Origin: Rhodocyclaceae bacterium
GTDB lineage: Bacteria > Pseudomonadota > Gammaproteobacteria > Burkholderiales > Rhodocyclaceae
NCBI GenBank assembly: GCA_018883385.1
Contig: VEQD01000008.1
Span: 1-43,766, forward strand
DNA: 43,766 nucleotides
Direction: 5' to 3'
Shown: positions 19,392 to 29,360 of the stretch, piece by piece
Position numbering within the stretch: the stretch's first letter is position 1
Layout: each line of letters begins with the position of its first letter
Translations under genes and position numbers: made by a program
The notes under the pieces: model-generated
What the model saw: the letters and a program-made list of their open reading frames with translations, nothing else
Databases searched by the model: none
Told to the model about the DNA's origin: nothing

Positions 19392-20045
19392 TTAGTTACG
19401 GGCAGAAACGGCGTCAATACCGTTCTCCTTGAGTTCGTTGCGGACGCGGTTGGCGTCATCTTGGCGCTTGAATGGGCCGATTTTGACGCGATACCAGACT
19501 TTTTCGCCGATCACGGCTTTCTGCACGCTGGCATCAAATCCGATGAGCGCCAGATTGGCTTTCTGGGCCTCAGCATCGGAGGGCTTCTGGAACGAGCCCG
19601 CCATCAGATAGAAGCCGCTGGGTGCCTCTGGTGCTTTTGCCGTATCGGCCGCTTTACCGGCATCACTTGCGGGCTTCGCCGCGTCTGTTGTGCCATCGGT
19701 TTTGCCGGAGAGAATATCTGGAAACTGAAAACGCTTTTCTGGCAGTGGGTCGCCAGGTTTACCGGGTAGCGCAATCGGTTGACCGTTCTCACCTTGTGCG
19801 TTGACTGGGGCCGGGGCCACAGGCGCCGCGCCATCGGCCGTTTTGGCAGGCGTCTGCGGGGTCGTCGCAGCAGTGCCCGTTTTGTCAATAAATGGTGATG
19901 GCATCCGGTTAAACCACCACGCCACAGCCGCGGCGATCACCAAGCCCAGAATCAATCCGTAGAGAATTCCTTTGAAAGCACCACCGCCGGCGCTTGGCTC
20001 ACGGTCACGCGAGGAGTGGCGATTGGGTTTGTAATCTCGGGACAT
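19392..20045 (-). CDS. SPOR-domain membrane protein (FtsN-like)
   Basis: This is a 217-aa protein: a short basic cytoplasmic N terminus, one transmembrane helix (about 26-46, 'GILYGLILGLVIAAAVAWWF'), an Ala/Pro/Thr-rich linker, and a C-terminal SPOR domain (about 140-215) that binds denuded septal peptidoglycan. The topology matches FtsN, and this location downstream of argS is common in Betaproteobacteria. The start at 20045 is preferred because the longer frame runs back into argS. It probably acts in cell division. Confidence 0.88.
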   Translation of the reverse strand: MSRDYKPNRHSSRDREPSAGGGAFKGILYGLILGLVIAAAVAWWFNRMPSPFIDKTGTAATTPQTPAKTADGAAPVAPAPVNAQGENGQPIALPGKPGDPLPEKRFQFPDILSGKTDGTTDAAKPASDAGKAADTAKAPEAPSGFYLMAGSFQKPSDAEAQKANLALIGFDASVQKAVIGEKVWYRVKIGPFKRQDDANRVRNELKENGIDAVSARN

Positions 20046-20073
20046 AACGGCCTCGTTTTGAACTTCGGGCAGC

Positions 20074-21837
20074 TTACATGCTTTCTGGGCAAGATACACC
20101 CAGCAAGGCCATACCATTGCGAATGATCTGGCGCACGGCCACCGACAGCGCCATACGAGCGCGGGTCAGCGCTGGATCATCAACCAGCATACGTTCGGCG
20201 TTGTAATAGCCGTGGAATTCAGCGGCCAAATCACGCAGGTAGAAGGCAATCTGATGCGGTGCCAGGTCACGCGCGGCCGATTCCACGACTTCCGGAAAGC
20301 GGCCAAGGAACGCCGTCAGTGCTGCTTCGCGTGGATTGCTCAGTAGCGCCAGATCGGCGTCTTTTAAATCCGCCTCACCACCCTGCCACTGTGCCAACAA
20401 CGAACAGATGCGGGCATGGGCATACTGAATGTAATACACCGGGTTGTCGGCACTCTGGCTCTTGGCCAGATCCAGGTCGAAGTCCAGATGCTGATCGGCT
20501 TTACGCAAGACATAGAAGAAACGGCAGGCATCGTCACCGACTTCGGCGCGCAACGCACGCAGCGTGACATAGTCACCGGCGCGCGTCGACATCGATGCCT
20601 TTTCACCATTGCGATACAGTACGGCAAACTGCACCAGCGCGATATCCAGCTTGGCCGGATCCAGCGCCAAGGCCTGAATGGCACCCTTCACGCGCGGGAT
20701 GTAGCCGTGGTGATCGGCACCCCAGATGTTGATCATGCGATCAAAACCACGCTCATATTTGTTCAGATGGTAAGCGATGTCTGAGGCAAAATACGTGAAG
20801 AGGCCGTTTTCGCGCTGCACGACGCGATCCTTCTCATCACCAAAATCGGTCGAGCGGAACCATCGAGCGCCGTTCTGTTCATAGATGTGGCCGGCCGCAT
20901 CCAGTTTATCCAAGCAGCGTTTAACCAGCCCTGTATCAAATAGCGAATTTTCTGAGAACCAGTTCTGGAACTGCACACCAAAACCATCGAGGTCATCCCG
21001 GCCATCGGCCAGTTGTTCTGAAAGTGCGTGCTGGTGCACGTACGGCCAGTCCTCGCCGAGTAGCGACTTACCGTTGGCAATGAGCGCGTCGAGGTGCAGT
21101 TCGCGCTGTGCCTTGGCTTCGTCATCGGCCCAATCGGCGGGCGGCAAGCCTGGCGTATCTGCGAGCACCGCCGTCCGGGCGCGGACATACTTGTCACCGT
21201 GGGCGTTCGTGAGCTGTCGCGCCATTTGGCGCACGTAATCGCCCTGATACGCATTTGGAGGATAGTCGACAGTCACCCCATGCTGATCCAGATAACGGAT
21301 CCAGGTCGACACTGCCAGGATATCCATCTGGCGGCCGGCGTCGTTGACGTAATATTCACGGGTCACATCCCAACCGGCAAAGGCCAGCAGATCAGACAGG
21401 CTGGCGCCGTAGGCGGCACCCCGGCCATGGCCCACATGCAGCGGACCGGTCGGATTTGCCGAGACAAATTCGACCAGGACCTTGGCGTTACCCCCCAGAG
21501 CGCTGCGGCCAAAATTATCCGCCTGTTGCAGAACGCTACTGACGATACGGGTCTTCGCCCCGCTGTTGAGCTTAAAGTTGATAAAACCGGCACCGGCGAT
21601 CGAGACCTTGTTAACCTCGGGGGAAGCCGGCAGTGCCTGAACAATGCGCTCGGCAATGGCACGGGGGGCCAGCTTGAGGGCACGTGCCAGCTGCATGGGC
21701 AGATTGGTGGCAAAATCCCCATGTTCCGCCTGCTTGGGACGCTCCAGGTGAATGGGGGTTTCGGCATGGTCCGGGGCTACGTTGGCCAAGGCGGCTTGTA
21801 GCAAGCCGGTGAGGTGTTCGCGGCTATCAAAAGTCAT
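20074..21837 (-). CDS. argS: Arginyl-tRNA synthetase
   Basis: This is a 587-aa class I aminoacyl-tRNA synthetase charging tRNA-Arg. '[18 protein letters not shown]' holds the HIGH motif as HVGH. The KMSKS region is degenerate (KASMSTRAG), common in ArgRS. An N-terminal Add-1 domain and a C-terminal anticodon-binding DALR domain are present. It is the first gene of argS-SPOR-dsbA, and divergent from ubiB. A perfect TATAAT lies 7 nt before the ATG and no Shine-Dalgarno sequence is seen, suggesting a leaderless mRNA. Confidence 0.96.
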   Translation of the reverse strand: MTFDSREHLTGLLQAALANVAPDHAETPIHLERPKQAEHGDFATNLPMQLARALKLAPRAIAERIVQALPASPEVNKVSIAGAGFINFKLNSGAKTRIVSSVLQQADNFGRSALGGNAKVLVEFVSANPTGPLHVGHGRGAAYGASLSDLLAFAGWDVTREYYVNDAGRQMDILAVSTWIRYLDQHGVTVDYPPNAYQGDYVRQMARQLTNAHGDKYVRARTAVLADTPGLPPADWADDEAKAQRELHLDALIANGKSLLGEDWPYVHQHALSEQLADGRDDLDGFGVQFQNWFSENSLFDTGLVKRCLDKLDAAGHIYEQNGARWFRSTDFGDEKDRVVQRENGLFTYFASDIAYHLNKYERGFDRMINIWGADHHGYIPRVKGAIQALALDPAKLDIALVQFAVLYRNGEKASMSTRAGDYVTLRALRAEVGDDACRFFYVLRKADQHLDFDLDLAKSQSADNPVYYIQYAHARICSLLAQWQGGEADLKDADLALLSNPREAALTAFLGRFPEVVESAARDLAPHQIAFYLRDLAAEFHGYYNAERMLVDDPALTRARMALSVAVRQIIRNGMALLGVSCPESM

Positions 21838-21844
21838 GGGTAAA

Positions 21845-21850
21845 ATTATA
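21845..21850 (-). promoter_or_regulatory. -10 element TATAAT of argS
   Basis: A perfect TATAAT on the minus strand (21850-21845) ends 7 nt upstream of the argS ATG at 21837. Transcription would start at or next to the start codon. No convincing -35 is seen at 16-18 bp. Confidence 0.5.
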
Positions 21851-21899
21851 CCTTCTGGCCCGCCATCCCGTGGGCACTCACTGTGAAAGCGAACCGCTT

Positions 21900-23441
21900 A
21901 TGCGCGTGCAGCGCCTTACCCGGATTCTTTACGTTAGCTGGAAGAACGGGCTATTGACCATGCTGGTGGAGGCCGAGCCGGAAGGTCGGGTTGCCCGCTG
22001 GCTCGGATTTTATGCGCGTCGCCGCCACTTCACTAAACCGCGCGCCGTACGACTGCGTGAGGCGCTGGAATCTCTGGGCCCAATTTTCGTCAAGTTTGGC
22101 CAGATGCTATCCACCCGCCGCGACCTCCTCGCGCCAGACTTCGCTGACGAACTGGCCAAGCTACAGGATCGGGTACCGCCCTTCCCCTCAGATCAAGCGA
22201 TTATCGAAATCGAACGTGGGCTGGGCATGTCACTCACGGAGGCATTCAGTGAGTTTGATCCGAAGCCGGTGGCTTCAGCCTCCGTCGCCCAGGTGCATTT
22301 CGCCCGCCTGCATGATGGCCATGATGTTGCCGTCAAGGTGTTGCGCCCCGGCATGCACAGTGTGGTCAATCACGACATCGACCTACTCGACACCTTCGCC
22401 CAACTCATCGAACGCTTCTCGGAAGACGGGCGTCGCCTGAAACCCCGTGAAGTAGTTGCCGAATTTGCCAAGCATCTGCACGATGAGTTTGATCTCGTTC
22501 GCGAAGCCGCCAACGCCTCACAGCTGCGGCGTAATTTTGCCGATGGCCAGCTGCTAACTGTCCCGGAGGTCTACTGGGATTTTTGTGCCACCAACGTGAT
22601 GACCATGGAGCGTATGTATGGCATTCCGGTTGGGCGGGTTGAGGAACTGCGCGCTGCTGGCATTGACCTGAACCGACTATCCAGCGCCGGGGTCGAGATT
22701 TTTTTCACGCAGGTATTTCGTGATGGCTTCTTTCATGCGGATATGCATCCGGGCAATATTCTCGTTGCGCACGACGGTCGATATGTCGCACTCGATTTCG
22801 GGATCGTCGGCACGCTCAACGATGTCGATAAGAATTATCTAGCACAGAACTTCCTGGCTTTCTTCCAGCGCGATTACCGCCGCGTTGCCGAAGTGCACGT
22901 CATTTCCGGCTGGGCCCCTAAAGAAACCCGTGTTGATGAGTTCGAAGCGGCCATACGCACCGTGTGCGAACCGATCTTCGATAAGCCGCTCAAGGACATT
23001 TCCTTCGGCAAAGTCTTGCTTCGTTTGTTCCAGACCTCGCGGCGTTTCAATGTCGAGGTTCAACCGCAGCTCGTTATGCTGCAAAAGACCTTGCTCAATA
23101 TCGAAGGTCTGGGGCGCCAGCTCAACCCTGATCTGGATCTCTGGAAGACCGCCAAGCCCTTTCTGGAGCGCTGGATGAGCGAGCAGGTTGGCCTGCGTGG
23201 CTTTATCGACGGGATGAAGCGTGAGGGACCAAACTGGGCCAAGATTCTGCCGCAGATCCCCCGGCTGATGCACGACTACCTGGCACCCTCCGAAGAACTC
23301 ATCAAAGCAGATCAAAAGGTCTTGCGCGAACTGCGTCACGCTTTCCGACGCCAACAATACTGGCTGTGGTTCAGTACGGTTGCTGCAACCCTGTCACTGG
23401 CTTCCGTATTAATAATGATTGCCCTGAACCACGGATCATGA
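21900..23441 (+). CDS. ubiB: Ubiquinone biosynthesis regulatory protein UbiB
   Basis: This is a 513-aa ABC1/ADCK-type atypical kinase needed for ubiquinone synthesis. It carries the UbiB-specific KxGQ motif ('[11 protein letters not shown]'), the Ala-rich loop 'ASASVAQVH', the catalytic-loop equivalent '[11 protein letters not shown]' and the DFG-like 'ALDFGIVG'. Two C-terminal hydrophobic segments (about 475-510) anchor it to the inner membrane. The start at 21900 is chosen because '[12 protein letters not shown]' is the usual beginning. It overlaps the downstream symporter gene by 4 nt (ATGA). Confidence 0.95.
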   Translation: MRVQRLTRILYVSWKNGLLTMLVEAEPEGRVARWLGFYARRRHFTKPRAVRLREALESLGPIFVKFGQMLSTRRDLLAPDFADELAKLQDRVPPFPSDQAIIEIERGLGMSLTEAFSEFDPKPVASASVAQVHFARLHDGHDVAVKVLRPGMHSVVNHDIDLLDTFAQLIERFSEDGRRLKPREVVAEFAKHLHDEFDLVREAANASQLRRNFADGQLLTVPEVYWDFCATNVMTMERMYGIPVGRVEELRAAGIDLNRLSSAGVEIFFTQVFRDGFFHADMHPGNILVAHDGRYVALDFGIVGTLNDVDKNYLAQNFLAFFQRDYRRVAEVHVISGWAPKETRVDEFEAAIRTVCEPIFDKPLKDISFGKVLLRLFQTSRRFNVEVQPQLVMLQKTLLNIEGLGRQLNPDLDLWKTAKPFLERWMSEQVGLRGFIDGMKREGPNWAKILPQIPRLMHDYLAPSEELIKADQKVLRELRHAFRRQQYWLWFSTVAATLSLASVLIMIALNHGS

Positions 23442-24955
23442 CCGCGCTCCTTGGCTTTATTACGCTCTATCTGTTGGCCTCGATTGGTATTGGCCTGCTG
23501 GCGGCAACACGCGTCAAGAACGCCCGGGATTTTGCCGTCGCGGGACGCATGCTGCCGCTCCCCGTCGTCACAGCGACGGTGTTCGCCACCTGGTTCGGCG
23601 CCGAAGCCGTGCTCGGGGTCTCAGCAACCTTCGTACGCGAGGGTCTAGGCGGTGTCGTTGCTGACCCATTCGGCGCATCGATGTGCCTAATCTTGGCCGG
23701 CTTCTTTTTCGCCAGTAAACTCTATCGCCTCAATCTACTGACCATCGGTGACTACTATCGCCTGCGCTACAACCATACGGTGGAGTGGCTAAGCACGCTG
23801 GCCATCGTCGTTTCCTACCTCGGCTGGGTCTCGGCCCAGATCAAGGCACTCGGCCTTGTTTTCTTCACCGTCACCGGCGGCCTGATTCCGCAAGACAAGG
23901 GCATGATTCTCGGCGCTGCTATCGTGCTGACCTACACAGTGCTCGGCGGCATGCTCTCAGTGGCGATTCTCGACTTTGTACAGATCACCGTCATCATGGG
24001 TGGTCTGATCTACATTGCCACCATCATCAGCGATCTGGCTGGCGGTGTCGGGACGGTCATTTCGCACGCTAGCGCAGCGGGTAAACTCGATTTCTTTCCC
24101 AGTGGCGGCTATGAAGTCTGGGTGCCGTTCATCGGCGCCTGGATGACCATGATGCTCGGTTCAATTCCGCAACAGGATGTCTTCCAGCGCATCACATCGG
24201 CCAAAAGCGAGCATGTGGCAATGGCTGGCTCCATCCTTGGCGGCTCACTGTACTTTATCTTCGCCTTCATCCCGATGTTCCTTGCCTATTCGGCAACGCT
24301 GATTGATCCGACCATGTTCGCCCAACTGCTCGATACCGACTCACAACTGGTCCTCCCGACCCTGATTCTTCAGCACACACCGGTGTTTGCCCAGGTTATT
24401 TTCTTCGGGGCGCTGCTCTCAGCAATCATGAGCTGTTCCTCGGCCACCTTGCTGGCGCCATCAGTGTCCTTCACCGAGAACATTCTGCGCCCCATGCTGC
24501 CACACATCTCTGATCGTATTTTTCTGTGGCTGATGCGGCTTGTGATCGTCGCCTTTGCCGGCATGGTGCTGGCTATGGCTCTCACCAGCAGCGCCTCTAT
24601 TTTCAAGATGGTTGAACACGCCTATAAAATCACGCTCGTTGTTGCTTTCGTGCCGCTGGTCGCCGGCTTCTACTGGCACCGTGCCACGACTCAGGGCGCG
24701 CTCTTCGCCATCTTTGCCGGTTTTTTTACGTGGGTTTTATGCGAAATGTTCGGTGCCGACGATGGTATCTGGCCGCCACAGATACTCGGGCTGATTGCCG
24801 CCGTCGCCGGCATGATTTGTGGTAGCTTGCTGCCACAGAGGGTTGGCCGTCTCAGCCCACCACCTTCGCATCATCACGCCGCCGAAGGCACCTACCACGT
24901 TGCACACCACGACCATGAGCGTCGACACGTCGGTGAGCACGACGCCCAGCGCTAA
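23438..24955 (+). CDS. Sodium:solute symporter family protein with His-rich tail
   Basis: This is a 505-aa SSF transporter with about 13 hydrophobic helices in the LeuT-fold pattern. It starts '[17 protein letters not shown]'; '[13 protein letters not shown]' and '[11 protein letters not shown]' are family-typical. The substrate cannot be told (proline, acetate and others are handled by the family). The cytoplasmic C terminus (about 475-505) is rich in His, with nine His in about 30 residues, and could bind metal. It overlaps ubiB by 4 nt and the downstream VanZ-like gene by 41 nt. Confidence 0.88.
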   Translation: MTALLGFITLYLLASIGIGLLAATRVKNARDFAVAGRMLPLPVVTATVFATWFGAEAVLGVSATFVREGLGGVVADPFGASMCLILAGFFFASKLYRLNLLTIGDYYRLRYNHTVEWLSTLAIVVSYLGWVSAQIKALGLVFFTVTGGLIPQDKGMILGAAIVLTYTVLGGMLSVAILDFVQITVIMGGLIYIATIISDLAGGVGTVISHASAAGKLDFFPSGGYEVWVPFIGAWMTMMLGSIPQQDVFQRITSAKSEHVAMAGSILGGSLYFIFAFIPMFLAYSATLIDPTMFAQLLDTDSQLVLPTLILQHTPVFAQVIFFGALLSAIMSCSSATLLAPSVSFTENILRPMLPHISDRIFLWLMRLVIVAFAGMVLAMALTSSASIFKMVEHAYKITLVVAFVPLVAGFYWHRATTQGALFAIFAGFFTWVLCEMFGADDGIWPPQILGLIAAVAGMICGSLLPQRVGRLSPPPSHHHAAEGTYHVAHHDHERRHVGEHDAQR

Positions 24956-26075
24956 GCCAGATTCTCTCTGGCACCGCCTGCGCCGCAAGCCGCTGGCGCT
25001 ATCGCTGGCATACGTCGGGATCATTGTTTATGCCAGCCTCTTCACCAATCACCCATGGCGTGACAACGGTGTTGGCCTCTTCGATTTCATGGCTGGTGGT
25101 TGGCCACGTTACTGGACCCGGCAAGATGCCTGGTTCAATATCCTCGCCTATACCCCCCTGGGATTTATACTAGCCCTTTCACCAACGCACCGACCTTCAC
25201 CCTGGGCGCGCGTGCTGGTCCCAATGGCCATCGGCTTCGCGCTGTCGGTGAGCATGGAAGCACTACAGACTTTGATTCCGGGTCGGGTCTCGTCATCCCT
25301 GGATCTATTTTTTAATACGCTCGGCACACTCTGTGGCGCAATGCTTTCGCTGTTTTACGGCCCTACGTTATTAGCAGTGGCGGGTCGACTCCGGCAACGG
25401 CTGGACGTGCGGCGGCTCAGCGCCGAGACTGGCCTGATCCTGCTGGGGCTGTGGCTGTTCGCGCAGATCTCGCCCGAAAACCTGTTCTTCGGGCTCGGTG
25501 ACTTACGGACCCTATTAGCCCTTCCGCCAACGCTGCCGTTTTCTCCCAATCAGCATTTCCTGCTTGAAACCCTCATCGCAACATTACAAACACTGGTCGT
25601 GGCCTTTCTACTGCGAGGCGTTCTGGCTCGCTTGGCGCTTACCCGATGGGAACAGTTTCTGGCCATCATGATTCTGTTGGGGTTGGGTGTTTGCATCCGA
25701 ACGCTCGCCAGCTGGGTATTGCTGAGCAACCTGCCGCTTTTTGGCGAAACGGCGCGCTGGGCCGCACTCACACCAGGCGGTCTGACAGGGGTATTGCTTG
25801 GGGCCATGTTGACCATGCCCCTGCTGTATCTTCCAATTGCCTGGCAAATGCCACTCGCCGCCACGTGTCTGATGACGGCCACCGTACTGGTCAACCTGAT
25901 GCCAATCAACCCATATTCTCCAACAGCATTGTCGGTCTGGCGCCAGGGACATTTCCTAAACTTCAACGGCCTCACCCGAGTCATTGCCGCAATATGGCCC
26001 TATCTGGCGCTACTCTTTCTGGTCTGGACGGATCATCAACTCGCTCGCGGCGAAGCTGGCCGTACCCGCCTATAA
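24915..26075 (+). CDS. VanZ-family membrane protein
   Basis: This is a 386-aa integral membrane protein. An N-terminal VanZ-like domain (about 25-160) has 'DKxxH'-like replacement 'FDFMAGGWPRY' and the typical 'WFNILAYTPLGFILAL' and 'SVSMEALQTLIPGRVSSSLDL' (given in parts). An additional block of about six hydrophobic segments follows (about 180-380). VanZ proper confers low-level teicoplanin resistance, but family function is broadly unknown. The start at 24915 overlaps the symporter by 41 nt; no good ribosome binding site is seen, so coupling is likely. Confidence 0.78.
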   Translation: MSVDTSVSTTPSAKPDSLWHRLRRKPLALSLAYVGIIVYASLFTNHPWRDNGVGLFDFMAGGWPRYWTRQDAWFNILAYTPLGFILALSPTHRPSPWARVLVPMAIGFALSVSMEALQTLIPGRVSSSLDLFFNTLGTLCGAMLSLFYGPTLLAVAGRLRQRLDVRRLSAETGLILLGLWLFAQISPENLFFGLGDLRTLLALPPTLPFSPNQHFLLETLIATLQTLVVAFLLRGVLARLALTRWEQFLAIMILLGLGVCIRTLASWVLLSNLPLFGETARWAALTPGGLTGVLLGAMLTMPLLYLPIAWQMPLAATCLMTATVLVNLMPINPYSPTALSVWRQGHFLNFNGLTRVIAAIWPYLALLFLVWTDHQLARGEAGRTRL

Positions 26076-26076
26076 T
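26071..26076 (+). promoter_or_regulatory. Candidate -10 for the ferredoxin gene
   Basis: A perfect TATAAT overlaps the VanZ-like stop codon, 38 nt before the ferredoxin start. No -35 match was found. Confidence 0.3.
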
Positions 26077-26114
26077 CGACCCAACCTCTTATATTTACTC
26101 TTGAACGAAACATC

Positions 26115-26423
26115 ATGAGCTTCTTTGATCGACACGTTTTTATCTGTTGCAATCAACGTGACAACGGCGATGCTTGCTGCAATGCCCTTGGCGCTGGTGT
26201 GATGTTTGATTATGCCAAAGCGCGTGTTGCAGAACTCAAGCTCAATCAACCGGGCATGGTACGAATTAATAAAGCGGGCTGCCTTGGACGCTGCCTCGAG
26301 GGACCGGCAATGGTGATCTATCCGGAAGCCATCTGGTATCAGTTCGTCGACAAAAACGATATCAACGAAATTATCGAATCTCATCTGGTCAACGGTGTTC
26401 CCGTAGACCGCTTACGTATTTGA
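26115..26423 (+). CDS. Thioredoxin-like [2Fe-2S] ferredoxin
   Basis: This is a 102-aa protein. It begins 'DRHVFICCNQR' and has Cys11, Cys12, Cys21 and Cys22 in the first half and 'GCLGRC' (Cys56, Cys60) in the second. This is the pattern of thioredoxin-like [2Fe-2S] ferredoxins (C-x8-12-C plus C-x3-C). The extra adjacent Cys residues make exact ligands ambiguous. It is likely a cytoplasmic electron carrier with unknown partner. Its stop overlaps the upstream region of the hydrolase gene. Confidence 0.88.
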   Translation: MSFFDRHVFICCNQRDNGDACCNALGAGVMFDYAKARVAELKLNQPGMVRINKAGCLGRCLEGPAMVIYPEAIWYQFVDKNDINEIIESHLVNGVPVDRLRI

Positions 26424-26434
26424 GGGCGGCACAG

Positions 26435-27085
26435 ATGTCTCACGCATCTCCATCACGCGAAGAACAGGTACTGATCGATGGTCCGGTCGGCAAAATTGAA
26501 GTTTTGATCGACAACCCAGGCGCCCCTCGCGGTATCGCTCTCATTGGCCACCCGCATCCCATTGGTGGCGGCGCCGCAACCAACAAAGTCGCACACACAC
26601 TGGCACGCACATTTGCCGGTCTTGGCTACGCCGCCTTTCGCCCCAACTTTCGAACCGTCGGTCAAACTGAGGGCGCGCACGATGAGGGCATCGGCGAAAC
26701 CGACGACATGCTCTGTGTTCTGGAATATGCCCGCGAACGCTGCGGTCACTTGCCGGTCGTTTTAGCCGGCTTCTCTTTCGGCGCCTTCGTGCAAACCCGT
26801 GTGGCAAAACGTATGGCAGAAGCAGGTCACCCGGCTCAACGCCTCGTTCTGGTTGGTACGGCATCGGGTTTCGTGGAGGGCACGCGTACTTACGATACTG
26901 AATCTGTACCGCGTGATTCGATTGTGATTCATGGATCAGCCGACGAAACCGTGCCGCTCGAGAACGTACTGGCCTGGGCCGAACCACAGGATTTGCCTAT
27001 CATTGTAGTCCCGGCGGCCGATCACTTTTTCCATCGCCGACTGCACCTGTTGCGCGAAATTATCACGCATAACTGGCGTCATTGA
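26435..27085 (+). CDS. Alpha/beta hydrolase
   Basis: This is a 216-aa hydrolase of the COG2945 type. The nucleophile elbow GFSFGAF puts Ser at 114, the acid is Asp170 in 'GSADETVP' and the base is His197 in 'AADHFFHRR'. 'GHPHPIGGG' forms the oxyanion region. The substrate is unknown. ATG at 26435 is chosen (GAGG at 26422-26425); a TTG at 26420 overlapping the ferredoxin stop is less likely. Its stop overlaps the cutA start. Confidence 0.85.
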   Translation: MSHASPSREEQVLIDGPVGKIEVLIDNPGAPRGIALIGHPHPIGGGAATNKVAHTLARTFAGLGYAAFRPNFRTVGQTEGAHDEGIGETDDMLCVLEYARERCGHLPVVLAGFSFGAFVQTRVAKRMAEAGHPAQRLVLVGTASGFVEGTRTYDTESVPRDSIVIHGSADETVPLENVLAWAEPQDLPIIVVPAADHFFHRRLHLLREIITHNWRH

Positions 27086-27411
27086 TGTCGACAGGGGTCC
27101 GTCTTGTTTTTACTACAGTGCCAGAGGTGGCATTGGCGGAAAGGCTTGCCTGCAAACTGATCGAGGCCGGCCTTGCGGCCTGTGTCAAAACGCTACCCGC
27201 ATGCCAATCGACTTACCGGTGGGAGGGCCGGATTGCGCATGCAACCGAAATACCATTGATGATCGTGACGTCTGCCGAACACTATGCAGAACTCGAGTCA
27301 CAACTCAGGGACGCACATCCTTATGACATCCCGGAAATCCTGGCGGTCGACTGTAGCGATGGTCTGCCAGACTATCTGCGGTGGGCGCTCGCGGCTGGGG
27401 TGGATCATTGA
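27085..27411 (+). CDS. cutA: Divalent-cation tolerance protein CutA
   Basis: This is a 108-aa trimeric CutA1-family protein with the hallmarks 'ACVKTLPACQSTYRWEG' and 'HPYDIPEILAVD'. It was first linked to copper tolerance, but its biochemical role remains uncertain. In E. coli cutA also neighbours dsbD, as here. It overlaps both neighbours by one nucleotide (TGATG junctions), so all three are probably translated from one mRNA. Confidence 0.94.
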   Translation: MSTGVRLVFTTVPEVALAERLACKLIEAGLAACVKTLPACQSTYRWEGRIAHATEIPLMIVTSAEHYAELESQLRDAHPYDIPEILAVDCSDGLPDYLRWALAAGVDH

Positions 27412-29258
27412 TGCGTCAACTCTTGGCGGCACTTGCTTTGATGGGACTGTTGTTCGCAACCCCGGTAGCTGCCGCGTCTGCTGACTTTACTGCAACACCC
27501 GCTGGCAACACTTTTCTGCCACCACAGCTGGCCTTCAAACCCAACGCAAGGGCAACTGGCAGTGACCAGATTGAAATTGGCTTTGACATCCAGCCTAGCT
27601 ATTATCTTTATCGTGACAAATTGGCCGTCGAATTAACGGGGCTTGTTCCCGCAGATCTCCGTATCAACGTCAGTACGCTACCGGCTGGCACCCCAAAGGA
27701 GGATCCCAACTTCGGGCTGACGGCAATCTACACCGACCCACTGAATTGGCCCGTCACCATCACTGGTGGCCCACGCCCGACAACGTTAACGCTCTCGGTG
27801 CGATATCAGGGTTGCGCCAGTCAGGGGATCTGCTACCCCCCGGAAGTCGTCCTACTCCCCGTCTTGTTGCCCTCACCCGATAGCGGGCCGGAAGCAGCAA
27901 CCCCAACCGCGACTGCGATTGGTAGTCAGAATGGGATTCATGAAATCGCCCGCAGTCTGGATCAGGGAGATCTCTGGTTAAATCTGCTGCTTTTTTTGGG
28001 CGCCGGCCTCGGATTAGCCTTCACGCCCTGCGTGCTACCCATGATGCCCATCGTGGCCACCGTCGTATTGGGCCGGCATGGTGTCGCCCACCCGCTGTCG
28101 CATCTCCGTGGTTTCCTCTTATCGCTGGCCTACGTGCTCGGCATGGCGCTGACTTATGCACTGGCCGGGGTCTTTGCCGGTTTGTCCGGCACGCTGGTCT
28201 CCGGACTACTGCAGAACCCCTGGGTCCTGGCGAGCTTTGCCCTCGTCTATGTCGTGTTGGCCGGCGCAATGCTGGGCCTCTATAACTTGCAGTTACCGAA
28301 TGCCCTGCAGGGCAAATTGGCACAAGAAAGCGGTCGGCTTCACGGTGGTTCATTGCCTGCGGCCTTCGCTCTGGGAGCACTATCGGCATTAATCGTCGGC
28401 CCCTGCGTCGCGGCACCGCTGGCTGGCGCGCTCCTTTATATCGGACAAACCGGCAATGGAATCCTGGGCGGCAGCCTATTGTTCGCGATGGCTCTTGGGA
28501 TGGGGATGCCACTGCTCGCCATGGGCGCGTCGGCGGGCACACTGGTGATCAAGACAGGGCCCTGGATGGAAACCATCAAAAGGGGCTTCGGTTTCATTCT
28601 GCTGGCCACCGCCTGGTGGGTCTTGTCACCTGTGTTGTCTGACAGCGTCTTCATGGGGGGCTTGGGTGCGCTGGCCATCATCGCCGGGGTATTACTCAAG
28701 GCACTAGAACGCCTACCGGAGCGCACGCATGTGGCCGCTCGTCTGGGTAAGGCGCTGGGCGTCTTGCTGGTTGCACTCGGCCTGGCCTGGTTGGCCGGGG
28801 CACTGGGCGGCGCCACGCGTCTGGACAAACCGCTCAGTCCGTTTATCACTAACAGCGAAGAGCAGATCCGTGAAAGCAGCCCGTTACCCATGGCGCAAAT
28901 TACGACGATTGCCGGCCTTGAAGCGGTACTGCGCGAAACGCAAAAACCGGTCTTCATCGACGTCTACGCGGACTGGTGTGTCAGTTGCAAGGAGTTCGAG
29001 CGCGATACGCTAGGCGATTCGGGCGTTCGCGCTGCGCTGGCTGATTTCACCCTGGTCCGGGTCGATGTCACCGCCAGCGATGCAGAAGCACGCAGCCTAC
29101 TCCAGCGATTCGGGCTTTTTGGACCGCCCGGTATGGTCTTTTATGCGCCGGGGGGGCGCCTGTTGCATGATGCGACACTGGCCGGTTACGTCGGTCCCGA
29201 AGCGTTTCTGAAGCAGTTACGACGGGTCCGTGCGCTGGCCGAGAAAACGGGCGGCTAA
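27411..29258 (+). CDS. dsbD: Thiol:disulfide interchange protein DsbD
   Basis: This is a 615-aa inner-membrane reductant conduit from cytoplasmic thioredoxin to periplasmic DsbC and CcmG. A signal peptide (about 1-21) precedes the N-terminal periplasmic domain with Cys135 and Cys141. The eight-helix membrane core has Cys207 ('FTPCVLPMMP') and Cys332 ('VGPCVAAP'). The C-terminal thioredoxin-like domain has the active site CVSC (Cys523, Cys526). All six catalytic cysteines are present. The start at 27411 overlaps the cutA stop. Confidence 0.95.
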   Translation: MRQLLAALALMGLLFATPVAAASADFTATPAGNTFLPPQLAFKPNARATGSDQIEIGFDIQPSYYLYRDKLAVELTGLVPADLRINVSTLPAGTPKEDPNFGLTAIYTDPLNWPVTITGGPRPTTLTLSVRYQGCASQGICYPPEVVLLPVLLPSPDSGPEAATPTATAIGSQNGIHEIARSLDQGDLWLNLLLFLGAGLGLAFTPCVLPMMPIVATVVLGRHGVAHPLSHLRGFLLSLAYVLGMALTYALAGVFAGLSGTLVSGLLQNPWVLASFALVYVVLAGAMLGLYNLQLPNALQGKLAQESGRLHGGSLPAAFALGALSALIVGPCVAAPLAGALLYIGQTGNGILGGSLLFAMALGMGMPLLAMGASAGTLVIKTGPWMETIKRGFGFILLATAWWVLSPVLSDSVFMGGLGALAIIAGVLLKALERLPERTHVAARLGKALGVLLVALGLAWLAGALGGATRLDKPLSPFITNSEEQIRESSPLPMAQITTIAGLEAVLRETQKPVFIDVYADWCVSCKEFERDTLGDSGVRAALADFTLVRVDVTASDAEARSLLQRFGLFGPPGMVFYAPGGRLLHDATLAGYVGPEAFLKQLRRVRALAEKTGG

Positions 29259-29313
29259 CCACCTCTGGCGCCCTGCGCAAAGCCCTTCGCATCGGTCTTT
29301 GGCAGGGGCGGCA

Positions 29314-29322
29314 TGTTAGAAT
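29314..29322 (+). promoter_or_regulatory. Extended -10 promoter of the riboflavin operon
   Basis: TG-T-TAGAAT resembles an extended -10 element. Transcription would start near 29329, about 30 nt before ribE. No FMN riboswitch is visible in this 102-nt gap. Confidence 0.35.
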
Positions 29323-29360
29323 CAACCCCTTATTCACCGCTGCACCCACCGTTGGAAACC

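Noticed and set aside
29259-29360. FMN riboswitch upstream of the riboflavin operon
   Set aside because: Looked for the conserved FMN aptamer blocks; the 102-nt gap is too short and has none.
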